A DNA stretch of 64,000 nt from Micropterix aruncella (Eukaryota > Arthropoda > Insecta > Lepidoptera > Micropterigidae), in contig OX155961.1 of the NCBI GenBank assembly GCA_944548615.1, positions 10,996,673 through 11,060,672 on the forward strand. The letters run 5' to 3'. A program made the position numbers and the translations under genes. The notes under the pieces are model-generated. The model searched no databases, was not told where the DNA came from, and was given only the letters and a program-made list of their open reading frames with translations. Below, piece by piece: positions 56,920-64,000 of the stretch (positions are counted from its first letter, which is position 1; each line of letters opens with the position of its first letter).

Positions 56920-57960
56920 CTGTGGAATTAACAATGTAAATTTAAAACAAATTTTCTAAGGTTTCTCTAAAGAATTTGGGTAAAATATAAAATCGATGGA
57001 CCACCCTAACGATGGAATATTATAATTAACTGAAACGGGCATATCTAAAAAGATAGAATCAAATAAAAACATTTACTTGATACAATATACATTTAAGTGC
57101 TCCTACCTCTTGCATCTAAACGTGATATTTATACAGATGATTCAGATACCACATTATTTCAAACACATATTGAATAACCTACACATAGAAAATATTCAGA
57201 ATATGCGTTGAGATGTTTTATATTTTTTTAATTGAAAATGACATTGCCTCGTTTATATGGTTGAATGCAGACTGGATTTTATGAGGTAACCTCGATTCTG
57301 CAATTATTGTTTTTCTCCAAAAAAATACAATGTGTAAATATCTACTCATATTTAATAACCCATTGGAACAAAATTCACTTTTATGTGCATTTTGCATTTT
57401 ATTTGTATGGGTTTTTTAGATTTTCATGATTATTCCTTTGTTTCTTTTACCCCGAGAATAATGTGTTCTTTCAAAGCATAATTCCTAACCTATACATACA
57501 TGTGACAGTTCGCTGTCATTGAGTTTTTCAACAACATACAAATATATAATTATGTCAGTGTCAATCAGAGGCAATCTGCTGGGGCTTTTAAATGAAGGAG
57601 AAAGCGCAGCATATGACCTGTGCATGTCCAGTATTGCCCGCAAGGAGACAGAGGGTCATAGTAAATGTGATAGATATGACTGAGATATGTGGGAACTCGC
57701 CATCTTGGATCCTGCAGGTTCTGTAGGTAATAGATTATGAAGGGACATGCACAAAGATCGCGTATGGAGGATCAGGTAACTGGTCAACCAACCCCAACAA
57801 TGAACAACATGTGCCGATATTTACTTCCCCAGTAATTTACTTTACATCAATGTGCATTAACGCTACGTACTAAATTCACTAAAGGGGTGTATCAAAATTC
57901 AAGGCATAAAACGCTAAGGCATCACACTACATTTGCACACGCAACTACTCGCAACCCAAC
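56920..57960. other. Intron stretch, nothing recognised
   Basis: AT-rich intron with no ORF or repeat family assigned; a GC-richer patch at 57560-57730. Confidence 0.45.
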
Positions 57961-58032
57961 CTGCTTGGGGCTGTTCATCACTGTTGCTTTCTTCCTGTGA
58001 TTGAGGTATGTTCGCACTGCCAATCTTACGTT
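57961..58032 (-). CDS. Rbcn-3A: Rbcn-3A mini-exon, acidic linker
   Basis: A 72-nt exon, acceptor TTGTGCAG, donor GTTGGG. It encodes RKIGSANIPQSQEESNSD and EQPQA, a variable linker. The evidence is bridging phase: it completes a Lys codon from 59946 and ends one base into the Gly codon completed at 56919. Without it the flanking exons would still join in frame (both junctions one base/two bases), so skipping is possible. Confidence 0.72.
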
Positions 58033-58344
58033 CTGCACAATACGCACAAAAAATAGAAATAAGTCTTCTATTTAGAAGTAAGATAAATTCATATTTAATT
58101 ACTTTGCATTAGATATACACCTGTTATTACAGTGCAATACTTGTAAAATAACAAAAATGAAATATAAATAAATGTTAATGTTAACCACTACATTAAATAT
58201 AAAAAATATTCTTCCATCGAATACAATACCTCATCAATGAGGTATATTTTCAAGTAGGTTATAAATAAATACCGGGTGACTGGTGAGTGTTGCTTTCATA
58301 GAAGTGATTCGAATATCAAACTAACTGGTAAATATATTAAAAAG

Positions 58345-58580
58345 AATAAAAAAACTCGGCTGCCGTTACAGAAAGTGAACTGTTGTATTAATTTTTTTTT
58401 TTTTTGCAGTTTTATTATGAAATATTTGTAGATTATGTATTTATCCATATAGACACATGTATATTTCCGGAATGTACTCAATCAAACCTTTCATTTGACA
58501 CTAAACACGATAATTTATGTTAATTTGGACATTTAGACAGGTCCTTACTTGATATTAGACAGCTCCTTACTTTTATATAA
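58345..58580. repeat. Unclassified repeat, copy 2
   Basis: AACTCGGCTGCCGTTACAGA, GAACTGTTGTATTAATT, TTTATCCATATAGACACATG and GGAATGTACTCAATCAAACC align with copy 1 and with the adjacent copy 3. A T-rich run at 58391-58405. Confidence 0.6.
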
Positions 58581-58584
58581 GAAT

Positions 58585-59280
58585 AAAAAACACGGCTGCC
58601 GATAAAGAAAGTGAACTATTGTATTTATAATTATTTTTATTACCGTTTCTTTATAAAATGATTGTGGTTTATGTATTTATCCATATAGATAGATGTACAT
58701 TATTGTACATTTCTAGAATGTACTTAATCAGACCTTTTATTTGACACTAAACACGACATATTTAATTTCATTTATTGACATTTGCACATTTAGACAACTA
58801 CTTTCTTAATATTTGGACAGTTAACCCGTTGAGTCAAGCAAATCTGGTCGCGAAACAATTATCCGTTGAGTACGAGTCGACTAAATCTGGTCGCGCGTTT
58901 TTTTCACTTCTTTGACGTTCTCATATTTATTCATAATTATCTAATTGTTTTACAAAATGATATTTCAATATTCTATATTCGAAATTTCAATGCAATCATT
59001 GTGCAGTTGTTCTTTTTAGGATTGGTGTAGTAGTTTCGTAGTTATAGTACTTTAAGTCGATGTCGCCGAAAATCCTGCAAAAGAGACAGATGCATCCATG
59101 AAAATACCCATTTACTCCAAGGGTTAAGGTACCCTACGACACTCGGGATGACATAACGATTCTAACAATACCATATACATCTAAATCGGTTCAAGCGTTT
59201 AAAAGTTATGGTAAAACAAAGAAACGGAAAACATACATAAATGAATCTTGAATACATTACACCTCTTTTTTGTTGGACAG
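58585..59280. repeat. Unclassified repeat, copy 3, split by a MITE
   Basis: AACACGGCTGCCGATAAAGA to TATTTGGACAG, then the family A MITE (58821-59127), then the repeat continues with CTAAATCGGTTCAAGCG and AAAACATACATAAATGAATC. The MITE therefore inserted later at a TTAA. Confidence 0.62.
58821..59127 (-). mobile_element. piggyBac-like MITE family A, copy 3, intact
   Basis: TTAACCCGTTGAGTCAAGCA to ACTCCAAGGGTTAA, 307 bp, opposite orientation to copies 1, 2 and 4. TTAA at both ends. Confidence 0.85.
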
Positions 59281-59699
59281 TTGTGTAAAAAAAATCTGAA
59301 ATTCTGAAAATCTTGTTTTTTATAATTATAAGATTTTTTGTATATGACGTTATTCTATGTGAAAACATCAGAGTTGAAAGTTTGATTTATGTGGCCTCCG
59401 AGAAAAAAAATCTGAATATCCGAAAGTTGAACATGAAAAATTAATTTCCTCAGTTACCAAGGCTGAAGTCAAAGAAAGTTGTAGACGACTGTGATGCAGT
59501 TTTTTGTGTAGAATAAACTGCTGTACAAAAAAACTCCTAATGTTTTAGCATTCAGATTGTTCTCTGCCTATCCGCTGCGTGTCCCCATAACTCCGCATCA
59601 TATGTTAGAAAGGAGTGGACATGTGCAAAATAGCACATGCACAGTGCAGGGGGCACATGAAAATGGTGCAAAAATCATGAATGAGCAAGTGTCATCTCA

Positions 59700-59790
59700 G
59701 CTCGCTGTCTATCGCAAAGCCTAGGATTTGCTGATGATATTTGCTTGACACTGCTAGTTCTAAGCTACAATCATTCCCATTCGATTTCGA
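59700..59790 (+). mobile_element. Reverse transcriptase YADD-region fragment
   Basis: The plus strand reads SQSLGFADDICLTLL, resembling the catalytic F/YADD motif of LINE reverse transcriptases. Too short to assign a clade; neighbouring 59281-59700 shows nothing recognised. Confidence 0.35.
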
Positions 59791-59945
59791 ACCATGTGCT
59801 TAAATCATTCATCACGGCTGATGACTATGTGCAATCTTTTTAGCGTGACGTTTGCCATTAATACAGATTTATCTGTCCAATTTTGAAGGTCGACTGTTAT
59901 TAAAGCACTGTCTTAATTCGGCTATAACTATAAAAGAAATCTTAC

Positions 59946-60024
59946 TTTGATCATGAGAGTCGCCATCATGATGAGTTCCAGTATGTCCGTTCATTGTAGG
60001 ACCTTCGTCAGCCTCCTCCAAAAT
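59946..60024 (-). CDS. Rbcn-3A: Rbcn-3A exon, acidic His-rich linker
   Basis: A 79-nt exon, acceptor TTATTCTTCAG, donor GTAAGA. It encodes ILEEADEGPTMNG, then HTGTHHDGDSHDQ. It is variable sequence between two conserved WD40 blocks, consistent with the family; phase 0 start fits the exon at 61367. Confidence 0.8.
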
Positions 60025-60379
60025 CTGAAGAATAATAGAACAGTGTCAGAATTATTGACAGGACATATAGCCCTCAACAAACACCTCTCAGCCATCGGAA
60101 AGATGACTGACTGATCCTCTTTGCAGCAAGTGTAGGGAGGAAGACGAGACTAGAGACTGAAGAAATCAGCATTATCATTAGTGCTACAACTCATTGTGAC
60201 TCTTGGATTTGTAATAATTTTTATCCTCTTTTATCCGGTCCTGGACTGTGGTTTTTCCAGTTGTTCACTTTAAGTGCATTTTGATCTTTAACCACATAAT
60301 CATGCCTTCGCAGTTTTGGTTGTCCGACTATACAAAGCCCTTCGAGTTTTCCACAAAGAGAATGAATTTCCAGAAGAAT

Positions 60380-61165
60380 TATCGCATAGGCTGTTTATTT
60401 TTCATCCTTTTCACATGCCCTAACCACCTGAGCCTTCCGATTTTCGTGAATCTAAGAACATGCACATCACAATACAAGTCAAGGCCGTCAGAGACTGCGG
60501 CGAATGGCGATACACGCCCTCGTCTGACACGGAAGCTGCGTCGCTTGATGTTGCATTGCGGCCACACACTGCTAGCTAAACTACGCCTCGCAAATGACCA
60601 TTTTGTCTCAACTGCCTTAGAGAGCGCACGTGTTTAAGTGCACGTCGTAAAGCGCTCGCGACGGTTTGGGAACGGTTTATGGGGGAGAAAAGGGCGGAAG
60701 CAGGTAAGCGGAGAGGAAACATGTTGCCGAGGGCCACAAAACGTGTCGCTCGAGCGGCGCATCCGCGGCAAGCCACGCATGAGCGTCTGACGTCACATTG
60801 CCATGCAGCCCTGCCTATCAAGCGCATGGCCAGCTATGTGTTGATATGTATGGCAGCTCATATTGAACAAAACTAAAGCCATGTGTGAAACGTAGTCGTG
60901 CACCGCAGTCTGTGGCAGGCTTTATACAGTTCTTTGTTTGTTCGTCTTCTCCACAAGTTATCCTCCTGTACGGCACCGATCCTGTGGAGTATTTTGCATT
61001 CAAAGACACCTAGTGCATTTTCATCCGCTGTGTGAGAGAGCATGTTTCTGAAACGTAAGTTAAGACTGGACTCATGAGTACCCTGTAGAGAGTTGCCTGT
61101 CCTCTGGGATAGCAGACGGATTTCAGACTGGAGTCCAAAATAACACCAATTTACAGCTATCATGT
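60380..61165 (-). mobile_element. RTE-type LINE fragment, split by a hAT-like element
   Basis: From 61160 down the minus strand encodes VILDSSLKSVCYPRGQ-type sequence, ENALGVFECKILHRIG and VQEDNLWRRRTNKELYK. After the 424-bp insert it resumes at about 60478 with DVHVLRFTKIGRLRWLGHVK and RMKNKQPM. These are consecutive in the RTE family, so the insert is a later event. Confidence 0.68.
60489..60912. mobile_element. GC-rich hAT-like MITE
   Basis: Short inverted ends CAGAGACTGCGG (60489) and CCGCAGTCTGTG (60912), of the CAG-type seen in hAT elements. 424 bp, much richer in GC and CpG than the surroundings, inserted in an RTE fragment. Flanks AAGGCCGT and GCAGGCTT are not a clear 8-bp duplication, so the class is tentative. 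Confidence 0.5.
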
Positions 61166-61366
61166 GCTTTCACCTTTTCACTGGTGTTCATATCACTAGT
61201 ATTTAATGAGATGAGGTATATAGACAACAGTTTGTGAAAAACTTGGGAAATATTACTTATCCTTAGGGGTTACAATGTTATGGAGTCTCTCCATACTACT
61301 GAGATGCTAAGTGCTACTCTACAAAAAAAAAAATTTAATAAAAATGCTTGTTAATTTTATGCTTAC

Positions 61367-61551
61367 TTTCTTAGTGAGATCTCGAAGTAACGCCTCTGCT
61401 TGAAGAGTGAAGTACATCTCCTTGTTGTGAAGCCAGTGCAGTATGAACGTAGGTTGCGGTATACTCGAGTTGTTTCCCGATGGTTTCATAGATGGCACTA
61501 GGGGTATGTCGGTCTCGGCGTTTATCGACGCCGCCAAGTGGAAGTGTAATC
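61367..61551 (-). CDS. Rbcn-3A: Rbcn-3A exon, WD40 block
   Basis: A 185-nt exon, acceptor TTATTGCAG, donor GTAAGC. It encodes LHFHLAASINAETDIPLVPS, then LHWLHNKEMYFTLQAEALL and RDLTKK. The FHLAASINxxTDIP and HWLNNKE-type strands are conserved in DMXL. It starts with two bases completing a Gly codon. Confidence 0.92.
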
Positions 61552-62509
61552 CTGCAATAACAAATATGTTTAGTTTGGTTTTAGATCGGCAGCATGGTGC
61601 CTTACGAGAATTGACTTACAACTTATTGTGGTTGTAAAAAAGTAGCGGCTTTCAAAACAAGGAAAATATGACATTACCATGCCATCAGTATACGACTCAT
61701 TGTGTATTTAATGCTGTAGATTGTATGGACTAGATATTACAGTGTTTACAATTATTATCAATTCTGACACTTCGGGAAATGATTCTTGTGTTTAAAAACC
61801 AGTAGGTTTACAATAAATAAATACAGAGCTGCCATGGTACTGAAGTCAGGCCCATCATCATACCAAGGGCCTCAAGCTGAAAGGTCGTATGTACAAAATC
61901 AACTTCTTGGAGCTAATCACCCTATTTTGACTATTGTACAATATATTGAAACATATAGTATATATTAGTAGTAGTAGTTACGTATCAAACCAAATTAAAT
62001 TAAAAATGTAAATCTTTGTGTAAATTCAATTTAAATTAATAAAAGCTATTACTTCAAAATTTATCTGTTATCAATATTATATTATTATTTTATACCATAT
62101 AGGCATGTTTGTAGCGCTATCTACAGTGCGCCACCATATGTCGCCACCATATTCCACAAATGTCACCTTATTTAAAGATCATAAGAAAAGATTCAACAAT
62201 TTTTGGAACTATGAGTACCATCTTAAAATCTTAAGTTACCAAATTGTAGTACGACGTTTAGAAATCTAATACGCTATATAATCAATGTTAACGGGTTGAA
62301 ATGTCTCTGCTGTAAAATTCATTTTTGTAGATACGACCTTTCAGCTGCAGGCCCGATATTATAATTACTCTTCCGGTGAACCAATGTTGGACTCTAGACT
62401 AATGACTAATGACCGTCTGTGGTAGGTTTAGGTTCACTCTTCCTTTCAAAGTGATAAAATTTGAACCCAAAAATTGGTTTTATGGACTTTAATAGAAACC
62501 GAATCTTAC
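61552..62509. other. Intron stretch with palindrome-family fragments
   Basis: At 61818-61900 GAGCTGCCATGGTACTGAAG and TCAGGCCCATCATCATAC form one arm of the palindrome family (compare 63068-63190), and ACGACCTTTCAGC with AGGCCCGATATTATAAT recurs inverted at 62334-62366, next to GTGGTAGGTTTAGG, a piece of the RLE element 3' end. The rest is AT-rich and unassigned. Confidence 0.5.
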
Positions 62510-62637
62510 CAGCGGAATAAGAATTAGCATGATAAGGATTGTGAAAATCATGGCAACTGTAGGTGGATGGCAGCGTCGGAATCGGTTGACCCAGTTGTTT
62601 CGACGATTGAGCAGTTCTCCTGATGTGAAAGCATGTC
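62510..62637 (-). CDS. Rbcn-3A: Rbcn-3A exon (most 5' in window)
   Basis: A 128-nt exon, acceptor TTCTCCACAG, donor GTAAGA. It encodes TCFHIRRTAQSSKQLG and QPIPTLPSTYSCHDFHNP, ending one base into the Gly codon of 61551. Family similarity is weaker here than elsewhere; splice signals and phase support it. More 5' exons must lie beyond 64000. Confidence 0.75.
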
Positions 62638-62809
62638 CTGTGGAGAAGCAATCAATATTATTACCAAGAAATTTAAAAAAAAACAGTAAAAACATGACCG
62701 AGATCAGATCCAATGAAAAATCATGGCAAGTATTTTATTTTATGTTATTAAATATAATAAATGTTAATGAGTTCCGAAAATTAATCAAAAATTACTACTA
62801 GAATATGTA

Positions 62810-63249
62810 TTAACCCTTGGAGTAAATGGGTATTTTCATGGATGCATCTGTCTCTTTTGCAGGATTTTCGGCGACATCGGCCTTAAAGTACTATAACTAC
62901 GAAACTACTACACCAATCATAAAAAGAACAACTGCACAATGATTGCATTGAAATTTCGAATATAGAATATTGAAATATCATTTTGTAAAACAATTAGATA
63001 ATTATGAATAAATATGAGAACGTCAAAGAAGTGAAAAAAACGCGGAACCAGATCTGGTCGTATCATAAATAAATAAATACAAACGGAGCTGCCATGGAAT
63101 TCACCGACCGGAGTCGGGCCCATCAGTATTATGATGGGCCCGACTCCGGTCGGTGAATTCCATGGCAGCTCCGTTTGTATTTATTTATATATACTCAACG
63201 GATAATTGTTTCAGAACCAGATTTGGTCGTATCATACTCAAGGGGTTAA
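62810..63249 (+). mobile_element. piggyBac-like MITE family A, copy 4, with inserted palindrome
   Basis: TTAACCCTTGGAGTAAATGG to ACTCAAGGGGTTAA. The sequence GGTCGTATCATACTCAACGG of copy 1 is split here by the 0.12-kb palindrome. Shares its right TTAA with the family B MITE that follows. Confidence 0.85.
63068..63190. repeat. Perfect palindrome inserted in MITE A
   Basis: Arms of about 58 bp: TAAATACAAACGGAGCTGCC ... ACCGGAGTCGGGCCCATCA and TGATGGGCCCGACTCCGGT ... GGCAGCTCCGTTTGTATTTA, with a spacer of about 5 bp. AT-rich flanks AAATAAAT/ATTTATTT. No mismatch seen in the core arms. It inserts at TCATA|TACTC of the MITE, perhaps with a 2-3 bp duplication (ATA). Confidence 0.9.
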
Positions 63250-63423
63250 CGCTTCGGAAGCCAGTCATTCCACGCAAAATTTTCGAAACCATCGAAAATT
63301 TGTTTGTAGAAGGCAGGCAATGACATGCTTTTACCGCAGAGGAGGGAGAATTAGAGCTGATAATTGAATAAATACGGATAATACGAAAACGCCGATCGGC
63401 ATGCGTGGCCACCCAGGGGTTAA
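63246..63423. mobile_element. piggyBac-like MITE family B, copy 2
   Basis: TTAACGCTTCGGAAGCCAGT to CCACCCAGGGGTTAA, 178 bp. Shares TTTGTTTGTAGAAGG and AACGCCGATCGGCATGCGTG with 7164-7366. Directly abuts MITE A through a common TTAA. Confidence 0.78.
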
Positions 63424-64000
63424 TGGACCGAGGGGTTATTATAGAAGGCGCTTTTGACAAAACCATGCACAACAGCATAAACTACGCCCTTCAAGAACTT
63501 AAGGTGGAACCAGTCACCATAAAATGGATCACGGAGCTGGTTAGCAAAAGGGCGGTCCAGATAGTGATGAATACTACCACAAGAGCGAAGGTAGTTAAAG
63601 GATGCCCCCAAGGGGGGGTCCTATCACCACTTCTATGGAACATAGTAGTGGACAGCCTCATAAAAACACTAAATGAAAGGGGCTACACTACTATTGGTTA
63701 TGCCGACGACCTAGCAATAATGATTAATGGAAACGCAGAAAATATGCTATGTAAAGTCATGCGCTCAGCTTTGCAGATAGTAGAAAAATGGTGTGACGAA
63801 CATAAATTGTCAGTAAATCCGAAAAAGACAGAACTCATCCTCTTCACCAAGAAGAGGAAGTTGCCAGAAATACAAGCACCAAAATTATTCAACACCAAAC
63901 TCTCCCTATCTACAGAGGTGAAATATCTGGGAGTCATCCTTGACAGCAAATTAAACTGGGCGAGTCATATCGAAGCCAAAACAAAGAGGGCCTGCCTAAC
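63424..64000 (+). CDS. LINE reverse transcriptase, partial, runs off window
   Basis: Open frame from about 63436 to the edge with no stop: GVIIEGAFDKTMHNSINYAL, KGCPQGGVLSPLLWNIVVDS, GYADDLAIMI, WCDEHKLSVNPKKTELILF and VKYLGVILDSKLNWASHIE. These are RT motifs 3 to 6 with an intact YADD catalytic box (about 63698-63709). The CPQGGVLSPLLWN form is typical of R1/LOA/jockey-group enzymes. 5' truncated at the MITE; the C-terminus lies beyond 64000. The intact frame suggests a young insertion. Confidence 0.85.

Larger units (their letters stand above)
251..62637 (-). other. Rbcn-3A: Rbcn-3A/DMXL (Rabconnectin-3 alpha) gene body, internal 21 exons
   Basis: Twenty-one exons on the minus strand encode a continuous part of a DMX-like protein. 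Known of the family: very large WD40 proteins (about 3,000 residues) that pair with WDR7/Rbcn-3B, assemble and regulate the V-ATPase on endosomes and synaptic vesicles, and affect Notch trafficking; yeast Rav1 of the RAVE complex is related. Seen here: exons 62510-62637, 61367-61551, 59946-60024, 57961-58032, 56739-56919, 54645-54838, 51314-51439, 49900-50078, 49397-49511, 28569-28812, 25948-26095, 19625-19829, 16865-17092, 15122-15276, 11858-12003, 9948-10051, 6479-6774, 4546-4845, 3923-4192, 1662-1850 and 251-402. All phases join without a stop, total 3,696 nt. Introns run from under 0.4 kb (49512-49899) to 20.6 kb (28813-49396). The gene is incomplete at both window edges. Identity rests on remembered family conservation, not a search. 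Confidence 0.93.

Noticed and set aside
60248..60637. 129-codon plus-strand ORF
   Set aside because: Crosses an antisense RTE fragment and enters the inserted GC-rich element, so it is a chance fusion frame.

Overview
The window is eukaryotic and almost certainly insect nuclear DNA. It is AT-rich, its exons are bounded by GT/AG splice sites, and it is crowded with insect-type transposons: mariner, piggyBac-like TTAA elements, a Helitron with TCTATATAATAAAAATG/CTAG ends, RTE, CR1/jockey-like and restriction-like-endonuclease non-LTR elements, and a tRNA-derived SINE. I cannot fix the insect order from sequence alone.

One host gene spans nearly the whole window on the minus strand: the insect orthologue of Rabconnectin-3 alpha (Rbcn-3A in Drosophila, DMXL1/2 in vertebrates, Rav1 in yeast). 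I could place 21 consecutive internal exons between 62637 and 251. Every junction has an AG acceptor and a GT donor and every reading phase matches its neighbour, giving 3,696 nt, about 1,232 codons. The order runs from the N-terminal WD40 part (62637) through WD40 repeats and acidic linkers to the start of the conserved Rav1-type region (251). The first and last exons of the gene lie outside the window on both sides.

The rest is intron filled with mobile DNA, much of it nested. From 0 to 32 kb: fragments of a restriction-endonuclease-type non-LTR element, two copies of a TIR DNA element carrying later insertions, mariner and LINE relics, two 580-bp solo LTRs, an uncharacterised GC-rich 0.7-kb retroposon with 13-14-bp target duplications, a tRNA SINE, and a Helitron inside a piggyBac-like MITE. 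From 32.36 to about 48.8 kb, inside the 20.6-kb intron between two exons, lies an LTR-internal-LTR-internal-LTR array with a 6,972-bp period. The element has 2.5-kb LTRs and only a gag-like start plus a retropepsin ORF, so it looks non-autonomous. From 49 to 64 kb the short exons are separated by RTE, CR1-like, mariner and MITE insertions, a 5S-rRNA-derived sequence, and a LINE reverse transcriptase running off the right edge.

No bacterial operon, CRISPR array or second intact host gene was found. The most noteworthy items are the tandem LTR array, the 5S-derived insert, the perfect palindromes related to the 3' tail of a retrotransposon, the Helitron gene with an intron-like interruption, and several insertions whose empty sites can be read from sister copies in the same window.
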